DNA of 64,000 nucleotides from Siphonodentalium dalli (Eukaryota; Mollusca; Scaphopoda; Gadilida; Siphonodentaliidae). This document shows positions 34,273 through 46,215 of this stretch, one piece after another (the first letter of the stretch is position 1; every line of letters starts with the position of its first letter). A program made the translations under genes and the position numbers. The notes beneath the pieces are model-generated. The model was not told the origin of the DNA. It saw only the letters and a list, made by a program, of their open reading frames with translations, and searched no databases. The stretch lies in assembly GCA_032622095.1 (NCBI GenBank), contig CP136065.1, positions 156,309,577 to 156,373,576 on the forward strand, in the 5' to 3' direction.

Positions 34273-35120
34273 AAGACTTGATATTTATTATAATAAGAAT
34301 TGTTTCGCCAACGTGAGTCACTTTACTTAATTTTATGCGAAAGGATGGCGTTGTGTGCAGGCAATTTTGATGCAACATTTATTGAAATACCTGCGTCGAT
34401 TAAGTTTATTGGCTGTGAGCCGCACCAGATTGTTTCAAATAACTTTAAATCTGTCTCATGGTGCGCCTGTCGTTCATAGGTAATTGGTCGTGCATAAAGT
34501 GAATCTGAAATGGCAGCTATTTGTCGCATTGCTTCTTGCACACGATGAGGCTGGCATTGATACTCGATGGGAATGCTCGCGTATCGTATCCGAGGCTCGA
34601 TAAATCTCTAGTGATATATTGCCAATTAGTGGTAAATCTCTGTAATATTTGCCTGGCCCCCACTGACTCTTCAAGCAGCTCGAGTATCTCATTGAGAGAG
34701 ACGAAACTCTCCTAATTAGAGTGGCGTGCATCATCATAGACATGTTCGCTGGCCAGAATGACAGTAGGTACGGGTCTAATCTAGTGACGTTTCCACATTG
34801 TTTACCGGAAAATGTGCACATCGGAAGTGGCGTATATCCTATATGTGCAAAACGCTATTTTTAAATTTAAAAATAGCAAACACCGAACTATGTATGTGGT
34901 CAAATGCTATTTTCAGTTGAGAAACACAATATTGAACCATATAAAAAAGCGGCCCTCGAACGATTAAAGGATTGCTATCCTGGTGAAACAACAAAACACT
35001 TTCGGAAAGCCACCTATATTGTGATCACAATGATCCAAGTTCCATAACAATCGCGTAATAAATAAGCCGAGAAATAAATAAATAATACCCACACCGGTTG
35101 TCGGCTATCTCCGTCGCAAA
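34273..35120. other. No gene recognised
   Basis: Apart from the 24-bp palindrome, no feature. The 34474-34821 minus frame (115 codons) is the longest here but has no recognised family signature. Confidence 0.25.
34854..34877. repeat. Perfect 24-bp palindrome
   Basis: GCTATTTTTAAA followed immediately by its exact complement. A third GCTATTTT occurs at about 34907. Could be a small cruciform or chance in AT-rich DNA. Confidence 0.6.
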
Positions 35121-35124
35121 TCCT

Positions 35125-35235
35125 CATATGACGTCAAATGAGTAAACTAATTAAAAATACGGAATCGGAGTCGGAGTTAAGTGTCTACCTATATGACGTC
35201 ATATGAGTGGCGATGGAAAATGCGGAATCGACATC
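35125..35235 (+). promoter_or_regulatory. Duplicated CRE-like segment
   Basis: Two direct copies of about 45 bp. One has CATATGACGTCAAATGAGTA (35127), the other ATATGACGTCATATGAGT (35192), each followed by AAAAT[A/G]CGGAATCG. TGACGTCA is the consensus CREB/ATF site. The segment lies about 300 bp upstream of the THAP reading frame. A regulatory role is conjecture. Confidence 0.35.
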
Positions 35236-35538
35236 AGCGCGTGAGTGTAATGTAATTACTGCGTGTATGTCAATAGCATTGTGTACACGTGGTGAATTGT
35301 CATCGCCCGGTGAGTTATATTCACTTGTGATTTGTCATACGTGCTGTTTTGAAAGTTATTGTTTTGACAAAAAAATATTGAAGGCCGATTGAGCGGGGTA
35401 GATACCACTTTCGTGTCAAAAATAAAGCTTATACAAATACGAGCCGACATGTGAACTCTTTTCGGATGCGTGTTCACGATGTTGTTTTTCATATATATGC
35501 CCCGAGTGTCCCGTATTTACAACCATTCATTCGTGACA

Positions 35539-35724
35539 ATGCCAAATAAATGTAGTGTTTTCGGCTGTGGCCGGTATAGTGACTCTCAATTAGGTATAGT
35601 TCTGCATTCATTTCCAAACGATGTTCGTTTACGTGACATTTGGCGGGATTTCTGTGGGGAAACCCGTTGCGCAAAATCAGAAACAACATACAGAATACAT
35701 ATACCAAAAATAAAGAGCGTTTAA
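35539..35724 (+). pseudogene. Partial THAP zinc-finger domain (exon fragment or relic)
   Basis: Reading from the ATG at 35539 gives 61 codons. The first half fits the THAP DNA-binding fold: MPNKCSVFGC supplies the first Cys pair (C5, C10), followed by a conserved HSFPND block (F25-P26) and a Trp at 35 (LRDIWRDF). THAP domains bind DNA through a C2CH zinc site. They occur in P-element transposases, their domesticated derivatives and host THAP proteins. The required C-x2-H second half is missing before the stop at 35722. I did not find it nearby in another frame, so this is either a first exon whose partner lies outside or a decayed copy. In-frame codons extend upstream to 35470, but MPNK is the usual THAP start. 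AATAAA-like strings follow at 35708. Confidence 0.6.
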
Positions 35725-35804
35725 TTTGACGAGTCAGCAATGGTTACGAATACATACAGTTGCAGTTAAAGTGGGGAGTATGTTGATGATAATTTAGTAA
35801 AGTA

Positions 35805-36140
35805 TTCACGATGACAACTATTCTAAGTCGAGTCCCCATTTTCCTTCACCACGACTCAATAAAGAGCGCTCCACGTTAAGAGTATTCCTAATATGGTGCG
35901 AATAAAAAGAGTTTAATAAACCGGAAATTGCTATGACTGATATATAAAGCAGGTATATCGCATATTTACGTGTATTGGTGTAATAAGTAAATAATCACGA
36001 TGACAACTGTTTTAAGTCGAGTCCCTATGCTCCTTTACCATGACTCAAAAAAGAGCGTTCACTGTTAAGCCTATTCCCGATATAGTGCTAATAAAGAGCG
36101 CTTGTATATGTGATTACATATTAAACCGGATTATTATCCC
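35805..36140 (+). repeat. Direct duplication with AATAAAGAGCG motifs
   Basis: The segment 35808-35930 recurs at 35997-36125 (period about 189): CACGATGACAACT, TTAAGTCGAGTCCC, CACTGTTAAG/CACGTTAAG, AATAAAGAGCG and TTAAACCGGA. Non-coding. GAGCG-containing AATAAA strings also occur at 35707, giving a cluster of poly(A)-signal-like hexamers downstream of the THAP fragment. Confidence 0.6.
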
Positions 36141-37015
36141 TCCTTCAAAAAGTGTTATATATAATTGGATGTTTAAACGAACCACGGCGAACGTTTATAT
36201 ATTTTATAATCCTATTGTTATGCGTAATTGATACAAAGAGGTCGATTTATGACCGGGATATTCAATAGACCGCGTCACTAGAGTGCTAATTTTATAGGCC
36301 ACTAACCATGCATAGACGCAGCGAATTTTCATCAGTGACAGTCGGCAAGATTGTTTTTGGTGGGTGGGGAAGCAATATTCCGAAATATATATAAACACCC
36401 TAATGCCCTAATATATACATGATTCATAACTATGAAAATGAACTTATCATATCATATTGGTAATGAATGGCTTGACTGTAATTGATTAAATCCGACAGCA
36501 ATAAACCGAATTATTTTTGTTTTACAGCGTTACGATAAATTAAAACGAAACGCTCTTTATTGACACACGACTAAGGGCATCTGGAAATTGGAATGTTTAC
36601 GAGATGATAATTGTCTAATAACTGTGCAAGTATTCGCATATATATGCAATCTTTATATGAATATATAATATATAATATAACTTGGACTATGCCGGTAACG
36701 AAAAAAAATATATAAACACGAGCACGTGTTTATATAGATAACTGCGCTCAAAACCGAATAATATACGTAATATACGGGCATGGCTTTATAATAACAACAC
36801 ATCGCGATACATATAATAATAACACGATAAAGACGTTTAATTACAAGAACTGCGATGTATTTCGGCCAAGTTTTGCATTCGCAGTGTTCTTCCATAACGC
36901 GACAAACTTCAAAGGCCGCGATCGAAGAGGCGATCATGGAAATTTTTGCTGACCTTACAAAAATTCTATTTCCGCCCATCCTATTAAATGGATTCGTGGG
37001 TCAAATCGTAAAGTG
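36141..37015. other. No recognisable feature
   Basis: AT-rich, with TATATAA runs at 36650-36720. The 36653-36979 minus frame has a hydrophobic, low-complexity composition (Tyr/Ile-rich) that reflects the AT content. Confidence 0.3.
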
Positions 37016-37019
37016 ATAT

Positions 37020-37392
37020 GAAACACTCTGGTATGGTCATAACATAGAAACAGAAAATAATTTTGCTCAAACTAGTTATTTTTATACAAATATTATATCC
37101 AATTTTATAACACATGCACACCGTCAATGTTATCTATATATTTTATTTAAATGCAGTGACTCTCGGTTGCGAAATCGTTTGTGTTAGTTTATCGCCGATA
37201 GTTTCGACCCGAATAGAGAAGTAAAGATTTACATTTGCGAGTAATTCAGACGATGTTTTCTATGGTGCGGTCAGTTTGCTTGAGATTTTCTGCGATGTTA
37301 ATAGAATGCTACATTCCTCCAGTTGGCGTAGCACCTGAATACTAACTTATCAGTTCTACGCACCCGAACAAGTCCATAATATGTCTTTAATT
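37020..37392 (+). repeat. Interspersed repeat R23/R37, copy 2
   Basis: Second copy of the repeat at 23080-23415. It carries a duplicated phrase (GTGTTAGTTTATCGCCGAT) and an insertion in the TGCGATGTTAATAGAATGC interval. Non-coding. Confidence 0.6.
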
Positions 37393-39430
37393 ATTTTCTG
37401 GTGTTAAAAAACGCATTCAATATGGTTTTATGGTATCGAATAGAACAGTGTATCTTTAACCTGGAAATACTATAATAATCAGGGGGGTTGTCAAATATAT
37501 TTTCCGAGCACGTATGGAGGGATGGTGGTCGGTCAATATGACCCAAAGGCAATTTATTCCGCAGCTCAAACATAGAATGTTGCCTTAAACTTAGAGATAT
37601 TGTAATTTTAATAGAAAATCTGCATTCATAGCTAGTGTCGAAATATGGTCGGAGAAAAACGGAAAACATTTCTGGTCGAGGGTGGGTGGGTTCCAAAAAT
37701 GGCCCAATGTTAAAAAGTATCATGGGTGTCTTAATTGTTTTTCCGAATCCCCCCTCCCCACCATGTGAAAATCCGCGTATCTCGCGTGATTTCTTGATTT
37801 ACCAAATCAGAATCGTGTTTGCAAACATTGGGTGAGTTTATTTGTACCTTTAGTTATTTTTACTACAGGAATAGATTACTCACTACCATCATAATATTTG
37901 GAGTAATGGTTTGACACCTCAAATTCCACATGAACAGTTAATTTTCTTCCAACAACTGTATGCGTTCCTAACATCCGAACGAGGTTATTTTTTCAACCTC
38001 CTGCTTAGTTAAACACGCCTACATTCACTGCGGAGTGTTGGGTAAATACACGATGCAGCCGGCTGTTCATTGCGTCCATCTGAATAAACTTTCATAACAT
38101 CGATATGCGACGATAGCACTTCTCCTATGAGAAACGGAAGCGAGCCAGCGGGGAGAGTATGTCCTCGATTGTGAAGTTCAGAGTTATTCTGTCCACCGTA
38201 TATAAAATATCGATCTCACCCAACGCACATAAAACCGCTTCAAGCCATCAATCGTCATCAAAACGCCGTGCCCAATACTCTTGTTTCTTGCGAACTTCTT
38301 TTTGTTGGAGTCGTAGATATCACATATAGAAATCGAATGGAGCGCACCGTAATATAACTACCACCATTGATCGGGACCCGATAATGGTTTTTCCAAGCTT
38401 GGTCTTTTGTAATAAAAAGAAATTGCTAATATTGGAGTTTCATTAGTAGGTCTTATCCTCCTGAATACACATATGGAAAAACGTGAGTGACATCGTTGAA
38501 TCGCCACATCTATTATTAAAGTTGTACTAATTCATAACTCAACCTTTATGACAACGCCGAGATTGATTTTGATCGAATCTCGCCGTTATTTTACGCTCTG
38601 AGCTAAATTGGCTTTGGGTTTCTATTACCGATATCAATAGGGGACTGATGTTCAGGCGAGCTGAGGGCAACTTGACCGCTCAAAGACATGTATTTCTAAG
38701 GCTATAATTATTTGGCGCCCACCTCGTATCTCATATTGAAGCCGCTACTGGGGTTACAGACAATGGGCATTTGTTCGCCGCCGCCCTGACAAACCTTTCA
38801 GACACTGAGGACCAGAAGAAGCTTTGGAGATTTGTCCCGCGATGCTTCCAATTGAATCAAGCGCTAAGTCCATGTCTATTGGTACCTACACTGTAAATTA
38901 ATGGTCTGGGAAATTCTATACCACACGGGGACAAAAATGTTGTAACAAGAGTATATACAAACAATATGCAGTACTTGCTGTTCTCGATGTTAGAGAGTTG
39001 ATAATCTCCGTAAACCAGTTGGTGAAATCTGACAATATTGGTTTACGTCGAACTATATATGCTTTACTGTTCTATATCACACTTTATGGGATTTTTCGTT
39101 AATTTTAATCGGCTGCATCATACAAATCATTACAAGATGTTACATTCATCGCAGAGTGCATATCTTACAGTCATAATGATGTATTATCATCTAACTGTTG
39201 TGTTAAATTGCGCACATAATACGCCATTTAATCAGGAGTAACCCCACATTTGAGCTGTTTGTTAAGCCACGAGAAGACCCGAACTGATACGACGTTCGCG
39301 ATGTGAAATGAGTTAATTTTCTTTTGAAACTAGGTAAACATTGTGATAAATTATATTTTTCACATTAAATTACTACTTTCAGTTGAAAATTATTGTGTAT
39401 TTCAGAACAAATATAACGTTTTATATGGAA
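37393..39430. other. No confident gene; one open exon-like stretch
   Basis: Mostly unique sequence. The interval 38708-38893 (plus) is open for 62 codons without an ATG and reads HLVSHIEAATGVTDNGHLF and then DTEDQKKLWRFVPRC. Its composition is protein-like and its GC content is above its surroundings, but I recognise no family. No clean splice pair is obvious. Confidence 0.2.
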
Positions 39431-42400
39431 CTAGAAGGTGACCCAACTTCGTCCGGGCTTTGACCTTGAATTGACCATTTTGAAGGTCAAGGTCAGGTGG
39501 GGTCAAACACCAACACCCCAAAAATGGTGGAAATCGGCCCAGCGGATACCGGGAAATCGGCCCAGCGGATACCGAGATACCCTATGCATCAAATTTCGTC
39601 CGTAAAAATCCGCCAGTTTAACCCGATTTGATTTCCACTCAAGTATATAAACGCGCCTCATATACACACGCTCATTAATTATCAAGTTTCAACGTAAAGA
39701 TAAATTACCATCGGTGCCCGAGATATCGCCAAGACGTCTGAAACAGTCAAATGCATCGGCCGGTTAAGCGTTAACGTGATCTAACGTTATGACCTCTAAC
39801 GACGTCATAGAAGTTACGTTTTTATCCTGATGGAAGATAGTACCACTTCTTCTTGATAATTGAGGCAGATAACTAAAACGGATAGATACGCATTATATAT
39901 CGTTGGAAAGAGGAAACACGAAAGATTCTCACAGTGTCATTATTATGACTGGCATTTTATTATTCGCGCTGTTTCGAATCGATTTGTAAGCACCGAACTC
40001 AAATGAAAGTCCCGTAACACAGCGTAAAAACATATTTCACCTCGGCACGTGAAAAGTTTACCTCGGATCTGAAAATCAATAGGCCTATGCCATTTCTCGA
40101 CCGATAGTACCCTCACATACGAAGTTTCATCGAAATCGGGTCGGCCGTTTTCGAGTTAATCGCGAACACACACACACACACACACCAGACACACACAGAG
40201 ACAGATCTTCCAAAAATATATAATAGACTAGAAGGTGACCCGACTTCGTCCGGGCTTTGACCTTGAATTGTCCATTTTGAAGATCAAGGTCAGTTGGGGT
40301 CAAACACCAACACCCCAAAAATGGTGGAAATCGGCCCAGCGGATACCGGGAAATCGGCCCAGCGGATACCGAGATACCCTATGCATCAAATTTCGTCCGT
40401 AAAAATCCGCCAGTTTAACCCGATTTGATTTCCACTCAAGTATATAAACGCGCCTCATATACACACGCTCATTAATTATCGGTCCCGAGATATCGCCAAG
40501 ACGTCTGAAACAGTCAAATGCATCGGCCGGTTAAGCGTTAACGTGATCTAACGTTATGACCTCTAACGACGTCATAGAAGTTACGCATTGTTTTTACCCT
40601 GATGGAAGATAGTACCACTTCTTCTTGATAATTGAGGCAGATAACTAAAACGGATACATACGCATTATATATCGTTGGAAAGAGGAAACACGAAAGATTC
40701 TCACAGTGTCATTATTATGACTGGCATTTTATTATTCGCGCTGTTTCGAATCGATTTGTAAGCACCGAACTCAAATGAAAGTCCCGTAACACAGCGTAAA
40801 AACATATTTCACCTCGGCACGTGAAAAGTTTACCTCGGATCTGAAAATCAATAGGCCTATGCCATTTCTCGACCGATAGTACCCTCACATACGAAGTTTC
40901 ATCGAAATCGGGTCGGCCGTTTTCGAGTTAATCGCGAACACACACACACACACACACCAGACACACACAGAGACAGATCTTCCAAAAATATATAATAGAC
41001 TAGAAGGTGACCCGACTTCGTCCGGGCTTTGACCTTGAATTGTCCATTTTGAAGGTCAAGTGGGGTCACGATTTGACCAGTCCAAAACACTGCCCGGACA
41101 AAAGTACCCGACAAACGTGCCCGTCGAAATCCATCCGGTTTTACCCGATTTGACCTTGAATTGATCAAGGTCAGGTCGGGGTCACGACTCGACCCGTCCA
41201 AAACACTCAGTGGACAAAAGTAACCCCACGTATCAAATTTCGTCGAAATCCCATCAAAATTGGCGATATGACCTTGAATTGACCAGATTGCAAGGTCAAT
41301 GTCACGTCGCACGGGTAAATGAATATGCTTATGAGACTCCCCGTACGAATGTACCCCCGCATTCCAAGTTTCATTGAAATCCCGTAATATTTGGGCGTTT
41401 GACCTTGAAATTACCCGATTTCAAGGTCAAGGTCACGTCGCACGGACAAATTAATAGGCCTATGCCCGTTCCCGGCCGAAAATATCCCCACATACCAAGT
41501 TTCATCGAAATCGGCTCGGTCGTTTTCGAGTTCATCGCGAACACACAGACAGACAGACACACAGACAGATCTTCCAAAATATATAATAGACTAGAAGGTG
41601 ACCCGACTTCGTCCGGGCTTTGACCTTGAATTGTCCATTTTGAAGGTCAAGGTCAAGTGGGGTCACGATTTGACCAGTCCAAAAAACACTACCCGGACAA
41701 AAGTACCCGACAAACGTGCCCGTCGAAATCCATCCGGTTTTACCCGATTTGACCTTGATTGATCATTTTGAAGGTCAAGGTCCGGTCGGGGTCACGATTG
41801 GACCCGTCCAAAACAATCAGTGGACAAAACTAACCCCACGTATCAAATTTCGTCGAAATCCCATCAAAATTGGCGATTTGACCTTGAAGTTACCCGATGT
41901 CAAGGTCACGTCGCACGGGCAAATGAATATTCTTATGAGACTCGCCATAAGAAAGTACCCCCACATACCAAGTTTCATCGAAATCCCGTGATATTCGGGC
42001 GTTTGACCTTGAAATTACCCGATTTCAAGGTCAAGGTGACGTCACACGGACATATTAATATGCCTATGTTCGTCCCCGGCCGAAAATATCCCCACATACC
42101 AAGTTTCATCGAAATCGGGTGGGCCGTTTTCGAGTTCATCGCGAACACACAAACACACACACAGACACACAGATCTTCCAAAATATATAATAGACTAGAA
42201 GGTGACCAGACTTCGTCCGGGCTTTGACCTTGAATTGTCCATTTGGAAGGTCTAGGTCAAGTGGGGTCACGATTTGACCAGTCCAAAAACACTGCCCGGA
42301 CAAAAGTACCCGACAAACGTGCCCGTCGAAATCCATCCGGTTTTACCAAATTTGACCTTGAATTGATCATTTTGAAGGTCAAGGTATGTCGGGGTCACGA

Positions 42401-43433
42401 TTGGACCCGTCCAAAGCAATCAGTGGACAAAGGTAACCCCACGTATCAAATTTCGTCGAAATCCCATCAAAATTGGCGATTTGACCTTGAAGTTACCCGA
42501 TTTCAAGGTCAATGTCACGTCGCACGGGCAAATGAATATGCGTATGAGACTCGCCATAAGAAAGTACCCCCACATACCAAGTTTCATCGAAATCCCGTGA
42601 TATTCGGGCGTTTGACCTTGAAATGACCCGATTTCAAGGTCAAGGTGACGTCGCACGGACAAATTAATATGCTTATGTTCGTTCCCGGCCGAAAATACCC
42701 CCACATACCAAGTTTCATCGAAATCGGGTGGGCCGTTTTCGAGTTCATCGCGAACACACAGACAGACACACAGACAGATCTTCCAAAATATATAATAGAC
42801 TAGAAGGTGACCCGACTTCGTCCGGGCTTTGACCTTGAATTGTCCATTTTGAAGGTCAAGGTCAAGTGGGGTCACGATTTGACCAGTCCAAAAACACTGC
42901 CCGGACAAAAGTACCCGACAAACGTGCCCGTCGAAATCCATCCGGTTTTACCCGATTTGACCTTGAATTGATCATTTTGAAGGCCAAGGTCTGGTCGGGG
43001 TCACGATTGGACCCGTCCAAAACAATCAGTGGACAAAACTAACCCCACGTATCAAATTTCGTCGAAATCCCATCAAAATTGGCAATTTGACCTTGAAGTT
43101 ACCCGATTTCAAGGTCAAGGTCACGTTGCACGGGCAAATGAATATGCTTATGAAACTCGCCATAAGAAAGTACCACGACATACCAAGTTTCATCGAAATC
43201 CCGTGATATTCGGGCGTTTGACCTTGAAATGACCCGATTTCAAGGTCAAGGTGACGTCGCACGGACAAATTAATATGCCTATGTTCGTTCCCGGCCGAAA
43301 ATACCCTCACATACCAAGTTTCATCGAAATCGGGTGGGCCGTTTTCGAGTTCATCGCGAACACACACACAGACACACAGACACACACACAGACACACACA
43401 CAGACACACAGATCTTCCAAAATATATAATAGA
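39431..43433 (-). mobile_element. Head-to-tail array of six non-autonomous Helitrons
   Basis: Read on the minus strand, the array begins TCTATTATATATTTTGGAAG just after A and ends GAAGTCGGGTCACCTTCTAG just before T. A hairpin (CCCGGACGAAGTCGGG) lies about 8 nt before CTAG. These are canonical Helitron features: 5' TC, 3' hairpin plus CTRR, insertion between A and T. Internal junctions join CTAG directly to TCTATTATAT with no host base. Plus-strand units are 39431-40227, 40228-40999, 41000-41590, 41591-42194, 42195-42799 and 42800-43433. The first two are one subtype (a duplicated AAATCGGCCCAGCGGATACC phrase, then a different body). The last four are a second subtype with TGACCTTGA repeats. 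Each unit holds an ACAC/ACAG microsatellite near its 5' end. No Rep/helicase is present. All longer frames here are repeat shadows. Confidence 0.88.
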
Positions 43434-43434
43434 T

Positions 43435-43937
43435 TAACCGGCCCGGGTTACTTTCATAATTGTGACATCTTAAAGTCTGATATATAGAAGAGTAAGGCAA
43501 CTGTACTTCGACGCAGGCCAGTATTCTCCCTACCGATTTCACTAGCGCGCGGTTTACGGCGAAGGAAACATGGACCATTTAGTGTCTATCCTGATCTGAA
43601 CAACAACTATACATATATGCCCGACTGTTTGCTCACGGTAAATTATTTCCACGGAATTCAACTTGAATTCTGATAGAGGCTTACACACATATTAATTAGT
43701 TGGAGGCGCGAATGGTTGCTATATATGAGACAAGGCGTCTGCAGAAATAGTTTAATTAGTTTTATAGCGCATGTCGTTATGTTATAATAAATCCGAGAAC
43801 ATACCTTCTTTTCGCCTTTAATTAAAAAAAAAATATTGCAATTGTCACGAAAAAAAAGACAGTGTTACTATCGTTTAAAACATCATTGCCCAAATCGAAA
43901 TTTCAGTACAATGTTATTTGACAACAACCGTTGTTGG
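43435..43937. other. No recognisable feature
   Basis: AT-rich unique flank of the Helitron array. The shadow frame 43351-43578 starts inside the array. Confidence 0.35.
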
Positions 43938-44040
43938 AATATAGGCAATACAACACTGAAAGTATGCACGGATATAGGCAATACAACCCTGAAAGTATGC
44001 ACGAATATAGGCAATACAACCCTGAAAGTACGCGAATATC
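43938..44040 (+). repeat. 33-bp minisatellite, three copies
   Basis: ATAGGCAATACAACCCTGAA followed by AGTATGCACG repeats at 43941, 43974 and 44007. The 33-bp period keeps a reading frame (GNTTLKVCT per unit), but flanking sequence gives no coding support. Confidence 0.85.
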
Positions 44041-44303
44041 AAAATTAGTATGAACAAATAATGTTCAATGCAACAAGCGACCGCGGCTCAGTCCCTTTTG
44101 GTAGAAAATATCTGCTAATTATTATTTGATTTTTAACAGCTGTGGAAAGGTCAATTTAATGCCAATAGGCATTATTGGAGTTTAAGTGTGTCTTTTTGTT
44201 TGTAGTAGCAGTGAGTCGAGACACACTACACTCTTTGCTCCAAACGTACATGTGTCTGCATGGGTGTATGTGTGTATGGGTGACTAAACAAGACTGTCCG
44301 GGT

Positions 44304-44475
44304 CAGGGTTGGGGCGATTACATACCAATGTAATCGATTACGATTACAATTACTTTTGATTTACATCATTACGATTACGATTACTGATTACATTTTTTCA
44401 AATGTAATCGATTACGATTACATTTACTTTAGTAAATGTAATCGATTACTTTTTGATTACATCTGATTACAATTG
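44304..44475. repeat. TAATCGATTACGATTAC repeat with hAT-like end
   Basis: CAGGGTTGGGGCGATTACAT at 44304 resembles the CAGGG-starting termini of hAT transposons. It is followed by about 160 bp of irregular repeats of GTAATCGATTACGATTACA in both orientations. The opposite terminus was not found, so it may be a solo end or a decayed MITE. Confidence 0.4.
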
Positions 44476-44749
44476 TTGGTTTGCAACCATTTTGTTCGCA
44501 TAGGAATAAATAATGAAATAATTCAAATTAATATGTCTAATATGATTGAATAAAGACAGCACTGCATAACATGGACACAAGAAACGACTGAAACAATAGA
44601 AAGATGCAAGCAAAAAACATAAAAACTTGTTTTTACATTTACATGTAATGGAAAGGTTTCATCATGAAGTTATGCACCAACTTATTGGGAATACATTATG
44701 TTTTATTTGTATTTATTTATGTAAATAATTTTTAATATATTTTTAATAG

Positions 44750-45125
44750 GGATAACTCTTGAACTCTTGAAAATATGAACAATGTCAATGAACCCTCTTT
44801 TGAAAGCCCTCATTATGCCAAATCTGCATAACAAATTTCATTGAGATCCGATAACACATGGTTTAGATATAAAAGCGGACGGACAGAAATATAACATTTT
44901 CAAATAAACAAAGAGGGATAACTCTTCAACGGAAAAGGTGAAAAACGTCAATGAACCATCTTTTCAAAGCCCTCATGATTACAAACCTACATACCAAATT
45001 TTATTCAGATCTTATCACCGTTGGTTGAGATATATTAGCGGACGGACGGCTAGACGGACGGCTAGACAGATGTACGCATGTAATCCAGTATACCCCCATC
45101 TTTTGGGATGGGGTATAATTATTTG
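44750..45125 (+). repeat. Two-unit repeat ending in GGAC microsatellite and hairpin
   Basis: Two direct units of about 150 bp (44755 and 44910) share GGGATAACTCTT, GTCAATGAACC-TCTTTT, AAAGCCCTCAT and GGTT-AGATAT, then AGCGGACGGAC. The block ends in a GGACGGCTAGAC run and the hairpin TATACCCCCATCTTTTGGGA, then TGGGGTATA. This style is common in aquatic invertebrate genomes; I cannot name the family. Confidence 0.55.
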
Positions 45126-45262
45126 TTGCAACCGACCAGAGAGAGGATGATCAGCATGATATGCCATGAAAAGTAAATAGTTTCATCATGCAAGCATACG
45201 TAATTTAGAGCATGAATTATAGGTCGATAATTACACGAAATGTCGGTGTCCCTATATATATA

Positions 45263-45663
45263 CTAGAAGGGTTACCCGGCGTTGCCCAGGTTAAAGTCAT
45301 TAGCTTCACTCCCGGTGGGCATATATTTGATGTCAGACAGAACTGTGCCCGATATACCACAAGAAAGGTCATAAAAAACTAGAAAGAAAACCCCAATGTG
45401 GCATATTATTAGTGCGGTACTCGCCCTGTATTAAATCGTTGAAAACTGCGATCAGAGTAAGAAATCTTCTCAGATACTAACACATTTTCGGAGCGAATCA
45501 GCGCGCGGAGTCTCATGGAATTATATTCGGAGGAAATCGGAACCACCCACATAACGACGATCGGCTGGCACGCACGACTGGGAGAACAGCCAAAACAAAG
45601 GCCGGCATGTCGATAACGAAAGTAGATTAACAAAAAGAGAAAAAAACAAACAAAATAATAGGG
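45263..45663 (-). mobile_element. Possible second Helitron-type 3' end
   Basis: CTAGAAGGGTTACCCGGCGT then TGCCCAGG at 45263 mirrors the CTAG-hairpin layout of the 39.4-kb family with a different hairpin, and is preceded by A. Inward limits are unclear. The 45409-45633 minus frame has no recognised domain. Confidence 0.35.
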
Positions 45664-46132
45664 GGCCTATCATAGTTTTTGCATTCAAGTTTTCTAAGTA
45701 AAATGTCAACAATTATTTGCCAACTAACAAAGTTTTCACACTCTGTATATATATTTATATATATATGGAATTTTTGCAAATTTAGGAGAGAATGAGTACG
45801 TATTCACAGTGTGCAAAAGACGATTGGCACACCTCCGAAATTATCCAGGTTCACCAATAATAAACAAATCTGGGAATTCTGCCTTCTAATCTAACGTCAA
45901 CATATTTGGCCGAATACAAGGTGAAGTTATCTGCATGCGAATTATTGACTTCTGTAAATGTAAATTATAAGCAATATTTCAATAATATTTGACATCACAA
46001 TAGACCAATCGTGCTGAGCTAGATCGATTGGTCTTCCTGACACTGTTGTAAGAGATTTCTTGAAAATTGAAATTTTGTTTGCTTGAAGATTTGTTCAAAT
46101 TTATGATGAATATACCAGCAAAAAATTATACA

Positions 46133-46178
46133 TTGTCTTTCATTAGTTTCAAAATTGTCTTTCATTAGTTTCAAAATG
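46133..46178. repeat. Tandem 22-bp duplication
   Basis: TGTCTTTCATTAGTTTCAAA occurs twice back to back. Confidence 0.7.
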
Positions 46179-46215
46179 AATAAGAATAATTTTTTTTACA
46201 AAAAAATGGTTGTAA

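Noticed and set aside
34474-34821. 115-codon minus-strand frame as a gene
   Set aside because: No family signature and no repeat support. Length is not exceptional for six-frame reading of 64 kb.
42420-42941. 173-codon minus-strand frame, the longest in the window
   Set aside because: It spans a Helitron unit junction and reads through microsatellite and TGACCTTGA repeats. Similar frames occur in each unit.
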